This document shows, in pieces, positions 1-9,465 of a stretch of 64,000 nucleotides of DNA; within the stretch, counting starts at the first letter, position 1; each line of letters starts with the position of its first letter. The notes under the pieces were generated by a model, which was given only the letters and a program-made list of their open reading frames with translations, ran no database searches and was not told where the DNA came from. The stretch comes from Enoplolaimus lenunculus. Taxonomy: Eukaryota; Nematoda; Enoplea; Enoplida; Thoracostomopsidae. Both the position numbers and the translations under genes were made by a program. The stretch covers positions 1 to 64,000 of the forward strand of contig JASANG010000929.1 in assembly GCA_030248215.1 (NCBI GenBank). The letters run 5' to 3'.

Positions 1-91
1 AGGCTTAGGAATAAACTCATTATTACGCTTAGGCTTAGGCTTAGGAATATACTTATAATTCTGTTCCGCTTCTGTTCTTTACATTGGGCCT
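1..91 (+). mobile_element. T1 MITE, right end (cut by window edge)
   Basis: The window opens inside a T1 element. TTAGGC hexamers are followed by the T1 spacer (AATAAACTCATTATTACGC), more hexamers, and the T1 right end CTGTTCTTTACATTGGGCC. The same order recurs at 14.4, 32.7 and 45.8 kb. The left part lies outside the window. Confidence 0.75.
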
Positions 92-396
92 CTTCCCTAT
101 TATTCGAGTCACTACAGTATGTCGAAAATTCGCGTAATAAGCCAATGGTCTAATTCAATTATCCTTTAGTTCCATTCATTTTGTTTGTGTTGCATCTTGA
201 AGGTATTGTTTTTCTTACCTAAACCTAAAACCGCTTCGAAGAATTTTTTCCAGAGTCTTATAGTCAAGCGGATACGAGTAATCTGGTTTGTGGTTCTCTT
301 GTTGGACACCGAGAGCTTCGCTTCGATCAACAGACTTAGTATCAACAAGCACTCAAATTAAGCTGCGGCACAACCGATTTTAGTGATACTGTAGAT
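92..396. other. No gene seen
   Basis: AT-rich sequence without a recognisable repeat family. A 60-codon opening on the - strand has no family resemblance and no coding signature. Confidence 0.4.
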
Positions 397-424
397 GGCC
401 CATGTTACTTTAAGGGGCGTCCAG

Positions 425-1252
425 CAGGGTTCAACCGGAATTCCTGTTCAGGCCGGAATTCCTGCAAAAATTCAATTCCTGTTCCTGATCCTGTTCCTGT
501 ATTCAAAGATGCAGGAAACGGAATTTTTACGGTTTTGTGGCAAATTATTTATAATCATATTAATATTGGAAACTTTGTCTTTAAAAATTTTTTACGTCAA
601 AATTAGTGTTTTATACCTACATCAATTCTGTTACTGTATTGACCCGAATAAGAGGGGGGTAATAAGAGGAGGTCCCCATTTTGAATCCCGATCAATAGGA
701 GTCCGTATCCCTAATAAGAGTCCGTAAGCGGATAGAGTCCATTAACATTAATTAGAGTCCATAAATGTCAATTATCCCTAATTCTAGCGCATGAATGACT
801 CCAGGTCCAAATAATTTGACTTCGAAACTTTAAAGCGTACTTAAGTTTTGAAAGTACATTCCAACGTATAACCTTGCATTATCGTTCAAGCTAGTGACAC
901 AACACAAACGAACATTTAAGTCAACGGATACTTGCAGTACCGGATATATATCAGTAACGAAGAATGACGGAGCGTGGGTTAAAAATAAATAACAATCCGT
1001 AACCGAATAACAAGGGGGAACCATCTGGAGGGGCCAAATAAATATCAGTCCCCCATTCTTATTCGGGTCAATACAGTACTAAAAATTGTTTAATGTGTTT
1101 CCGCAAAACTTAGCAAGTTTTGTAAAAAGTCTAACAGTAATTCGGTGACGAAAATTATTTCAAATTCCGGTTCCTGTTCCTGTTCCGGTTCCTGCATAAA
1201 AATTCAATTCCTGTTCCTGTTCCGGCAAAATTTAGTTCCTATTGGAATCCTG
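425..1252. mobile_element. MITE-N, hAT-like, inserted in T2
   Basis: Begins CAGGGTTCAACCGGAA and ends TTCCTATTGGAATCCTG, which are imperfect inverted ends starting CAG. It is flanked by a perfect 8-bp direct repeat GCGTCCAG (417-424 and 1253-1260). An 8-bp duplication and CAG ends are the hallmark of the hAT superfamily. Subterminal DNA repeats TTCCTGTTCCTG. It is itself interrupted by MITE-F. No transposase is present. Confidence 0.85.
634..1076. mobile_element. MITE-F, inserted in MITE-N
   Basis: Perfect 20-bp inverted ends starting CTGTATTGACCCGAATAAGA, flanked by TA on both sides (632-633, 1077-1078). A second, more decayed copy lies at 38784-39216 and shares the interior (GAGTCCGTATCC, AGAGTCC, CAAATAAATATCA). 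TA targets fit Tc1/mariner-like or related transposons. No protein is encoded. Confidence 0.85.
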
Positions 1253-1433
1253 GCGTCCAGGTATCAAGCGGGTCTATAAAAATACGTTTAGATTCTTGAT
1301 TACATTTTTTTCCTAAGGCTTAGGCTTAGGCTTTAGGAACGCATTATTGCAACGGTTAGGCTTAGGTTTAGGTTTAGGGATACGCTTAATCTACTGTTAC
1401 GCCCCTAAAAGTAACATTGGCATCGTTGATTGA

Positions 1434-1592
1434 AAGGCCAGTAGCCAGCTCATCATGTTGGGCGGACTCTAAATTTTCAAAAATCGGCATGCAACAATTT
1501 TAAACTACTTACAAGCGAGGTTGGAACTTTTCTAAAGACGGGGATAAAATTTTTCTAAGGGGGGCTGAGCACCTCTGACCCCCTGTGGCTTA
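1434..1592 (+). mobile_element. MITE-D (hAT-like), diverged copy
   Basis: Shares the family's order: GTAGCCAGCTCA at the left, CTTACAAGCGAGGTTG in the middle, then GGGGCTGAGC and CCCCTGTGGCTTACC at the right. It abuts the T2 right end. Confidence 0.65.
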
Positions 1593-1734
1593 CCAGTTGC
1601 TACTTTAGTTTAATGTTTATTAAAAATTTGATTAAGCGGATTTTATAGACGTATGTATTGCATTAGAGTTGAAAAAATGTTCTTAAAGTTATAGTATTTG
1701 ATGCAAACTGGTTAAACCGTTTAACAACCAGATC

Positions 1735-2025
1735 GCAGGTTAGGCTTAGGAATAGGCTTAGGCCAAAGTTGCGTTTAGGATTGTAGCGTTAGCCTAAGCC
1801 TATCACTAAGTTTATCCTGCGTGCTTATCACTAACCCTAAACCTTAAAGTTAGTCTAATGCCTAAAATTCTAGTTTCACTTAAAGTAAAATTGGCCTAAG
1901 CCTATTCCTAAGTTTTACCTGTGTGCTTATCGCCAATCCTAAACCTTAAGGGTGGTATAAATTCCAAATGGTACTTCAATGTAGTTCAACACAGAAATAC
2001 GAGACGTCCCTAAAAGTAACCTGGA
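1735..2025. repeat. Decayed T-family hexamer DNA with a diverged tandem duplication
   Basis: Starts with degenerate TTAGGC units on the + strand and switches to CCTAAGCC. Two related stretches begin CCTAAGCCTATCACTAAG (~1793) and CCTAAGCCTATTCCTAAG (~1904), each followed by GTGCTTATC and CCTAAACCTTAA. It ends near GTCCCTAAAAGTAACCTGG, which resembles a T2 end. Probably an old, rearranged T2 element. Confidence 0.45.
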
Positions 2026-2029
2026 TCTC

Positions 2030-2883
2030 AGGTGCGGATCCAGTGAATAATTTAGGAGTGGAAGGCTGATACGTCGGGATCTACGGAACCAAAGCAATAG
2101 TTTGAGCCATATACTCGACTGATGTTGACCGACTCGCGGAATTTTCTATTTTATGTTTGGCAAAAAAATTATTGTTTAAAATACGAAGGGGGGTTGACGG
2201 ACACCCAATGGACCACATTTTTGAATCTGCATTGGTCGTATATTTACATGCATTCCTAAAACTGTTACTGGCTGCAAGCCAAACTTCTCAACTACGCCCA
2301 TATTCCATAGATTCGTTCCGCTCTGTCAAATTTTGAATTTTAAGAAAAATTTCATTTTTGACATTAAATCGTTGACAGTTTTGAATTTTTGAACTTTTTA
2401 TATTAATTTTAAAACAAAATACAATATATTTTTCAAAATCAAACCATGAAAACAAAACGGAAAACCAGCCGGTTACGGTTGGACTCGAACGCCAAAAATT
2501 TATTGACGCAAATCTTAAATTGTAATTATTTTGTGACATATTAGTCAGAAACACATTAATGTCTTTAAATTGTATTCACAAACGCTTTTTGCGGCAAAAT
2601 GCCAAATATTTTTCGTAATAATGAAACTTAAAGTAAAAACCAACTGATAAATTTCTAAGTTAAATCCCTAGGATATCTTCTAATACAGCGGTGCTGACAT
2701 CTCAAGTCAAGATCAATGTATTATAAGGCATGTAATGGCGCTACCGGTCAACACAAAGAGTACGTTTTTGGCTAAATTTTCAGTCATATTTGTGTCGAAT
2801 TGCGCTCTGTATTACAGTTTAGCGATAGGTTTTCAAACTGACGAACTTGTGCAATTGTAGATCTGCGAAATTTTGATACACGC

Positions 2884-2885
<2 letters not shown>
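2030..2885. other. No gene seen
   Basis: AT-rich DNA. GTGCGGATCCAG near 2033 resembles a scattered GGCGGATCCA repeat end (also near 44.88, 53.95 and 57.6 kb). The stretch near 2811-2885 resembles part of MITE-H (GATAGGTTTTCAAAC). Confidence 0.35.
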
Positions 2886-2962
<77 letters not shown>

Positions 2963-2968
2963 GATATA
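2886..2968. repeat. (TA)n microsatellite
   Basis: About 80 bp of almost pure TA dinucleotide, breaking to TATG/TAGA at the right edge. Confidence 0.95.
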
Positions 2969-3040
2969 TATCAGTTATATAACATGCAAACAAACTTTAT
3001 TATTTAAGAAGGGACCAGAGTCTTCGTTCACACAAATTTC

Positions 3041-3346
3041 TTGTAGCATCTATGTCCAGTTAGTGATATTTTTGAACAAGCGAACAGTAGGCTACTCGAA
3101 TGTGAAAAGTGTGCAGAATTTCGAACCCCCCCCCCCGGCCCGGACCCGGGCCCCCCCCCCCCCCCCCCCGGGGGGCCCCCCCCCCCCCCCCCCCTAAAGG
3201 GACGCCCAACGTGACCGGCTGAAACAAAAAATGCCAAAGTTTTAAAACGTGTCTAGGGTCTCGCTTGCATCGATCGCGAGTTTGGGTGCCTTCACCCTGG
3301 TGTTTGGGGGACAGCCCCACCGCCGTCTGGTCCGGTACGGCTCACC
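3041..3346 (+). mobile_element. MITE-H fragment followed by C-rich MITE-C
   Basis: 3041-3125 resembles MITE-H (GTAGCATCTATGTCCAGTTAG). From ~3126 a run of C and G tracts leads into the MITE-C body: TGAAACAAAAAATGCC, AGTTTTAAAACGTGTCT, CGCGAGTTTGGG, ending GTCTGGTCCGGTACGG, the expected right inverted end. The homopolymer tracts are the expanded or slipped CCCC part seen in other copies and may be partly an assembly artefact. Confidence 0.6.
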
Positions 3347-3470
3347 AGTTACCAAATCCGATCTCAACAAGGACAAGACCCATCATCGACTTGTGGTAAT
3401 CCGAGCGTAGAATTGAGTATTTCAGGCATTGTCAAATTTTTTTAAAATAATAGTTTTTAATTCATACTAT

Positions 3471-3580
3471 AGTAAAAATATTGTTTTTAATTATTTTTTA
3501 TTTATTGTTTTTAATTATTTTTTATATTTATTGTTTTTAATTATTTTTTTCTTTATTGTTTGTAATTATTTTTTCATTTA
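3471..3580 (+). repeat. T-rich tandem repeat / polypyrimidine tract before exon
   Basis: Four diverged copies of a ~26-bp unit containing TTGTTTTTAATTATTTTTT. Its end, TTTTTTCATTTAG, forms the polypyrimidine tract and AG acceptor of the exon beginning at 3582. Confidence 0.7.
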
Positions 3581-3581
3581 G

Positions 3582-3745
3582 ATACACAAGAAGAAAAGCA
3601 TCAAGAACGAATATTGACTGCGAAACGGGTGGCACGTGCCGACAGCCTGTGGAATCGGCTTTGTACTCCACGCGAAGAATTTCCTGAATGGATTTTTTAT
3701 CAACGCCACGTCTATCAGCGTGAAGATCGGTATCCGGTCGATGCG
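3582..3745 (+). CDS. Internal exon of an unrecognised protein (exon A)
   Basis: Bounded by a strong acceptor (TTTTTTCATTTAG, AG at 3580-3581) and a consensus donor GTAAGT at 3746. Only one of three frames is open. It begins with the last two bases of a split codon and then reads TQEEKHQERILTAKRVARAD and onward, including SLWNRLCTPREEFPEWIFYQ, ending RYPVDA on a complete codon. Use of charged and aromatic residues looks like real protein, and base composition is richer in G+C than the flanks. I do not recognise a family. The frame joins exactly to exon B at 4522, so the two are probably consecutive exons separated by a 776-bp intron. The 5' part of the gene would lie before 3580 or outside the window; no start codon exon was found. 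Confidence 0.7.
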
Positions 3746-4521
3746 GTAAGTTTAACTAAGGTATCCGCAGCCTTCAAGCCAAACTTTTGAAATAGGACTG
3801 GTGTCCGGTCGAGCTTCGAGCCAGTCCAAAATAGCCTAAACTGCTACATTCACTTCAACCCTCATTTCAACCCAAAATTTGAACGAAATTTTTAAATTTT
3901 TTTCCAAAAATATTTTCTCTTTAACACAAGTTTACGTTCAGCTTATTGAAAACTAGAAAATCATAGTTGACAATTAACCGACTTTATAATTTCACAGTTT
4001 GAACCAACCAAGACCGAATGATCATTGTAGTCGATGTGCGTTGTATTTTGACCAAACCTGACCCTGTTTATAGTAGGGTATAAGTCTTGTTTAAATGTTG
4101 AAATTTACGTTATAATCTGTAGGAAACAAACTTGTTTTGTTTATATCGCACAAAATCTTAGTAATCGACCCACTCCCCCACCAGAAGTGGGGTGAGGTAT
4201 TACTCAAACGCAACGCACGCTGGTACATTTTGCGTCAGCCAAAATATGGCTAACTGCATACTCTTGCATAAAAAGAGTACCATCAGACTTTCAACAAACT
4301 CAATTGTGAACGATGCACAAATGTTGATGTTTTATAGCCTAACGAATCTAACTCTTGTAACGTGAAATTCTTACGTTATCTTGAGTGTAACGTGAAATCC
4401 TTAATTATTTTGAGTTAAACGTGAAAATTTTAAATTTTATTTAAGTTTAGCAAGAAATTCTTAAAGTTAAATTTTGAGTTTAACGTCAATTACTTTGTGT
4501 ATGCTGCCGCTATAATTGCAG
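3746..4521 (+). other. Probable intron between exons A and B
   Basis: Starts GTAAGT and ends GCTATAATTGCAG. AT-rich, with no repeat family recognised. Near 4360-4490 there are three to four diverged copies of a short motif around AACGTGAAATTCTTA. Confidence 0.6.
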
Positions 4522-4930
4522 AGACCTTCGCATATCCTAAGCCTACGAGGCCAGAACTATGTCAACACGGATCCATCTCCAGATGATCGTTTTTCCCGGG
4601 ATATTGAAACAATCGAGGAATGCGCTTCAAATGCTCTACATCCACCATTTGAACCGAAAAATCAGGAGTCATCCGAGCTTTCTGTAATCCAACTGCAGCA
4701 ACAACACCAACAACAACCACAACAACAGCTCCAACAACAACAACAACAACAACCACAACAACAGCTCCAACAACAAAAACAACAACAACAACAACAACAA
4801 CAAAAACAAGATCACCGAAAACAACTATTTAAAAAACAACAACTTCAACGCCAATTACAGCTACACCTACAACTTGAAGAAAAAGAAGAACAAGAAGAAG
4901 AAGCAAAAGAAAAACAACAGCAGCAGCAGC

Positions 4931-5007
<77 letters not shown>

Positions 5008-5288
5008 CGTCAACAACAACAACAACAACAACGTTCAGGAACAATCCGGGTAGCGGCGACTTCAACCGTTAAAATAGCGTCCGCCGGCAATAATCTCAGA
5101 CGCAAATTGACACTAGACACCCTTAAAAACGTATCTCGCCAATTACAATCGCTCAGGTCTGCTCAAATCTGGCACGAACAGCAGCAGCAACAGCAACAAC
5201 AACAATTGAGCCCCGAGCTCGAGTCTGGCTTGACAGAACCCAAATCTGAACTTAGCTGTGTTGGGTCGACAATAGATGATTACCAAGG
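4522..5288 (+). CDS. Glutamine-rich exon of the same unrecognised protein (exon B)
   Basis: Acceptor TATAATTGCAG ends at 4521; consensus donor GTAAGT starts at 5289 after CAAGG. The frame continues exon A in phase 0. The ~255 codons start RPSHILSLRGQNYVNTDPSP and have an acidic, proline-containing stretch, then a long glutamine tract with interspersed H, P, K and E residues. After that comes a conserved-looking stretch (ATSTVKIASAGNNLRRKLTL, then LKNVSRQLQSLRSAQIW), a second short poly-Q, and an acidic end (SCVGSTIDDYQ). The tract is mostly CAA codons with some CAG. The non-repetitive parts either side argue for a real exon and not a chance opening over a (CAA)n microsatellite. Function is unknown; long poly-Q with basic and hydrophobic patches is common in regulatory proteins, but that is only a hint. 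The next exon downstream was not found. Confidence 0.65.
4698..5031 (+). repeat. Interrupted (CAA/CAG)n tract coding poly-Q
   Basis: Purest from ~4917 to 5009 (around 30 consecutive CAG/CAA codons), with less regular tracts at 4698-4812 and a short second tract at 5180-5203. Such tracts vary in length between individuals. Confidence 0.9.
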
Positions 5289-5345
5289 GTAAGTCTGACA
5301 ATGACAGTTTGGTTTGGGGTTATTGTCGAAAAGCGAGAGAGAGTA

Positions 5346-5600
5346 GGGTGGCTCTAAACTTGTGGTGTAGCGCCGACCGTCAACGCTGTCGCTGAACGCT
5401 TGCAACGTACGGCGACGGTCGGCCCCGTACGGCGACGAAAAGCAACGTACAGCAGGTTACGGTAGCGGAAGACATTAAAAAATTTTTAAAAGTATAACGC
5501 ACTTTTACGGTCGCAGTATACTTTTCTGTACAATTTTAATGTCTTCCAGCGCCGTTGGTCACCGTTCGTCGCCGTACGTCGAGTGCAGGTCTGCATACGG
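5346..5600. mobile_element. MITE-K, diverged copy
   Basis: Left end AGGGTGGCTCTAAACTTG resembles other K copies (GGTGGCGCTATACTTG). The inside is rich in GTACGGCGACGG-like motifs, and a central inverted repeat pairs GGAAGACATTAAAA with TTTTAATGTCTTCC. The right end is unclear. Confidence 0.55.
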
Positions 5601-5616
5601 TGTTGTACGAGAATTG

Positions 5617-5812
5617 CTAAGCATATTCCTGAGCCTAAGCCTAAGCCTAAGCGTGGCAAAAATGTGTTCCTACGCCTATAAGCCTAAGCGTTACAAAAGT
5701 GTATTTGTAAGCCTAAGCCTGAGCCTAAGCAAAAAATGTAGTCTAGAATGTAAGCCTACTCTTTTACAGACTCGCCAGAAACCGGGACGGCCCTAAAAGC
5801 AAACATGGGCCG
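5617..5812 (-). mobile_element. T2 MITE, reverse orientation
   Basis: Two CCTAAG arrays separated by GCGTTACAAAAGTGT, followed by the T2 arm (GTCTAGAATGTAAGCCTACT, CCAGAAACCGGGACG) and the end GGCCCTAAAAGCAAACATGGGCC. The opposite end has decayed. Confidence 0.75.
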
Positions 5813-7583
5813 AAAAGTGTATGCACGTAGACGAATTTGAAAATGATTAAAGTTTAAAATTACCGAATATTAATTAATATTTTAAAATGAGTACAATGGT
5901 TTTCATCTCAATAAACAATTTGATTCAAATGAATAATATCAAAACGACTTAAAACTGTATTGTTTATTAAGTCATAATCGAACACTGAGCATTAAAGTTA
6001 ACCTTAAAATAATACAGAAATGTCACCAATTTTCGTCATTACGAAGGGTTTGTTTGCGGTCCGGTCCCAAAATAGAATTTTAAAATATTATTTTAAACCG
6101 CTGAGTGTTTGCACTTTTTTGTACAAAACTTTAATTCTCAAAGAGGTCAAAATCAAGTGAAAACTACTTTAAAAACCAGGTCAGTGTTTATATATATGTA
6201 TATATACATATATATGTGTATATATGTATATATACATATATGTATATATATATATATATTTATATATTTATTGGAAATGTCTGGTATCAGAGGTATAGTA
6301 AGGATTTGATTTCAAAAAGTGTAATTTCATTCAAGCGTTGTTGCGAATGAACTTTAGGTTTCCAGAATGGTATTTTTTAAGCTTGTAACACAGTTGTATA
6401 TAATGTCAAACATTTTGAGTGGTCACATTCTATTTTTCGGTTACACCAAAATGTTTGAATTTTGAAACATTTAAATTTTGCGCAGTATAACATTACATTT
6501 TAAGTAAAATTCACCCGACTTGGTTAAATTGAATATTTGTTTAAATTTAAAATAAATAATTGTTTATTTGCAAATTTAATTGTTTAAATTAAAATTAAAT
6601 CACTGTTTAAATTTAATGATTGTTTAAATTTAAACTAAGTAATTGTTTAAGTTTAAATTAAATAATTGATAAAATTTAAATTAAATAATTGCTTAAATTT
6701 AAATTAAATAATTCCTTAACTTTAAATTAAATAATTTTTTAAATGTAAATTAAATAATTGTATAAATTTAAATTAAATAATTGATTTATTTAAATTAAAT
6801 AATTGTTTAAATTTAAATTAATTGTTTAAATACTTGTTTAAATGTTGAAACATTTTTCATCATGTCTGTAATTATTATGATACCAGTGATTTAATTTTTA
6901 AGCAATTTATACCCAACGATATTTAAATTTTAAATGACGTTCACCTGCATGTCTTAAAATCTACTCTTAATTTTTAAATTTCACTCCATAAGTTGCCGTC
7001 AACGATTTAACTGGCCATAATGTGATAATTTTGCAATGACCATCTGCAACGATAAAAGTGATTATATTTAAAATAATAATTTTTAAATTTAGCAAACTAA
7101 TAAGTCATACTTAACTTTTTATGTTAATTCCACATTGGCGGAATTTTTCAACAGCTGGTAACAAATTCACTCGGCGTAGACAAGATTTCATTGGAGATTG
7201 GTATAAAATGAAATTTTAAGAATTCTGATTGGGTGGCATATATTAATCGGGTCATTTTTCTGGCTTGTCAAATATTTTAGGTACTAATATATCCCCTCTA
7301 TACGTCACTTTGTATACGTCATTATGACGTCACTTTGTATACGTCATTATGTTCATCCATTCTCACTCTGTGACAATATTGATTATTTTGTGTCAATCAC
7401 TCGTTTGAACGTTACTGTAAGGTACCACCACAGGGACAAACGTAGGCTGTTACCCCCAAATGGTATGGTGACCTTGTTTTTGTGATAAAATGTTATTATT
7501 TTTTCAAACCAGGTTTTAACGCCTTAAAGGGTGAAATTTGACAACTGGTCAACGATCACAATAAAAAAATTTGCTCCGTCATA
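5813..7583. other. AT-rich stretch with simple and tandem repeats, no gene
   Basis: Contains a TA-rich microsatellite at 6189-6271 and a ~22-bp AT tandem repeat at 6540-6840 (TTGTTTAAATTTAAATTAAA). It also has a 25-bp unit present twice at about 7303-7351 (ACGTCACTTTGTATACGTCA). No opening frame of credible coding character was seen. Confidence 0.6.
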
Positions 7584-7834
7584 TACTGTAAATTCCAATG
7601 AGTTGATTAATAAACTCTAACGGAAAGTTAGTTATTTCTGAGTTAACAACAGAAAACATGAACTCATTCTGAGTTGATTCTACCGCTGAGTTGAGTTGAC
7701 TCTGGGTGAGTTGATTATTTAACTCAGAATGAATTGAATCAACTCCAAATTTCTGAGCGCTGATAGTCCTAACACAGACTGAGTGATTTGAACTCATTCT
7801 GAGTTAAAATCAACTCACTGAAATTGTACAGTGT
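7584..7834 (-). mobile_element. MITE-A
   Basis: Inverted ends ACTGTAAATTCCAATGAG and CAACTCACTGAAATTGTACA with the family's ACTCAG/GAGTTGA-rich interior. A TA dinucleotide precedes the left end. Confidence 0.85.
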
Positions 7835-7972
7835 TCCACCCTCAGCCAAAAAAATGATAACATCAGTTTATTAAAGAAAATAATTCGAATTCAAAGGGGG
7901 ACATATCACTTAATAGATTACAATGAAAACGTGTCAAATTCTGTTGCAATTGTTCATTTACCTCGCAATCAA

Positions 7973-8140
7973 ACTCGTAGCCAGCTCACCTTGCCAGCGC
8001 TGCTGGAAACTTTTTAGCAGGGGCATACAAGGGTTTGCGATGATTTACACACAATTTTAAAACTTTTCCTAGGGGTAACCCTTGTTGTTTCAGGGGAGAA
8101 GTTGAGCCGCCCCTTCCCGCCGTCCTCTGGCTCGCTTTTA
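7973..8140 (+). mobile_element. MITE-D, diverged copy
   Basis: CTCGTAGCCAGCTCACCTTG at the left, AGGGGCATACAAGGGTTTGC in the middle, then GGGGAGAAGTTGAGCC and CTCTGGCTCGC at the right. Confidence 0.75.
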
Positions 8141-8756
8141 AATGGCGTAAAATCATTAATATGACAAGAGAGCTGACGTTTTTTGAGCAGGGGGCTTTGA
8201 AATGTGTTACAATCAAAAATTATGATGCGATACGGGGGCATACCTGCCATACAGGTACGCTGTGTGTACCACCGGCCCATCCCCGTGTAGGGGTGTTCGT
8301 GAGGCTAATAAGGGGAACACTAGGGTACATATTGGTTAAGTGTATTTTGTTTGTATACGTTATGTAAACACCGATGCTTTTTATGGATTATTTCTCCTCG
8401 CAGACTTGGAAGTTTTTGCCCAATAAACGCGCCCGCAGCCAGATGGGTGCCAGAGGGGATGTGCTCACTCTGAAAAAATCTAATCACCCCTCTAAAAAGT
8501 ATTAGCCCAGTTGTAAGCAAGGCGTTTCAGCCGTATGTTTCTCCTTAAATGGTTTTGGCACCTACTAACGAGGTAAGCTGGCTATAGGTCGTTAGGTTAC
8601 TTGACGTATAATTTTTGAATAATTTTTTATTAAGTTTCTAGTTGGTAACTTGGCTAACAGCGGACATGGATACTTAGAAATTTGCGTTTAGCTTAACTTG
8701 TCTGCTAGTTTGCCTTTTTCCAGTACGAATATTTTCTATTTCATTTGAAATCTAAG

Positions 8757-8976
8757 CCCGCATTCTCAAATGTGTGTAGCACCTATTACCTGCTGATGAT
8801 ATGTCCTGTAACTGTGGAACCAGCGCATTGTAAGGTTCGAAATTCTGCACATTGTTCGCGTTTGATTTTCCCTGCTTCTGTACAAATTTTGATATCTGTA
8901 ATTGCAGATGTTCCTCAGTTTAAAAACCTATTGCTAACTGCCGATAGGTGCTGCACGCATTTTAGAATATCGACCC
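8757..8976. mobile_element. MITE-H
   Basis: Long inverted ends: CATTCTCAAATGTGTGTAGC with ACCTATTACCTGCTGATG on the left, and AACTGCCGATAGGTGCTGCA with TTTTAGAATAT on the right. The same layout occurs at 25.4 and 52.0 kb. Confidence 0.8.
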
Positions 8977-9021
8977 TAGCATTATAGTTAAAATTCAAAT
9001 CGCACGCATTTTTGCTGTTAG

Positions 9022-9465
9022 GCGTTTACTATCACTACTCAGCTATTGGAGCTTGACGCTCGAACTCCACGGAGCTGTCACGTCTTGTGGAGATTTTACA
9101 TTGTAAATTTCAGAGAGCTGATTCTAACTCAGAAAGAGTGGAATCACTCAGTGTGAGTTAAGACCATCAGAACTCAGAATATTGAATTGATATATTTCAT
9201 TCTGAGTTAATTAATCAGCTCACCCAGAGTCAACTCAACTCAGAATGAGAATCAACTCAACTCAGAGTGAGTTAATGTTTACTGATATTAATTAACAAAT
9301 AACCAGCTCGCTAGCTGAATTGATTAATCAACTCACTGGAATTTACAGTGCATACTGCACATACGTGTAATAATTATTAAACACTTGTGGATTGTGTATT
9401 TTTTGCACATAAATACTGTTTTCAATAGTTGCTCATAGTATACTCTACTTGAGAAGGGGGCTGTT
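9022..9465 (-). mobile_element. MITE-P (piggyBac-like), truncated and interrupted
   Basis: Aligns with the intact copies at 27.4 and 53.4 kb: CAGCTATTGGAGCTTGACGC, then ACGTCTTGTGGAGATTTTA. It stops where MITE-A begins and resumes after 9350 (CATACTGCACATACGTG) to end TTGCTCATAGTATACTCTAC. The left third, including the B-box part, is missing. Confidence 0.75.
9100..9350. mobile_element. MITE-A nested in MITE-P
   Basis: Ends TTGTAAATTTCAGAGAG and GGAATTTACAGTG surround a standard MITE-A interior. It sits exactly between two halves of MITE-P, with TA on both sides (TTTTA/CATTG and CAGTGCA/TACTG). Confidence 0.85.

Larger units (their letters stand above)
397..1421 (+). mobile_element. T2 MITE interrupted by nested insertions
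   Basis: The left end GGCCCATGTTACTTTAAGG at 397 and the right end TACGCCCCTAAAAGTAACATTGGC at ~1398-1421 are the inverted ends of one T2 element. The left arm breaks at GGGGCGTCCAG and resumes after position 1252, where GCGTCCAG is repeated and the normal T2 arm (GGTCTATAAAA, then TTAGGC arrays from ~1315) continues. Without the insertion the element would be about 190 bp, as at 22.3 and 52.4 kb. Confidence 0.85.

Noticed and set aside
3028-3320. Gly/Pro-rich frames on the - strand
   Set aside because: They translate the C and G homopolymer tracts of a MITE-C copy.
4562-5065. Poly-valine frames on the - strand opposite the CAA tract
   Set aside because: Antisense of the poly-Q exon; low complexity and no splice support.
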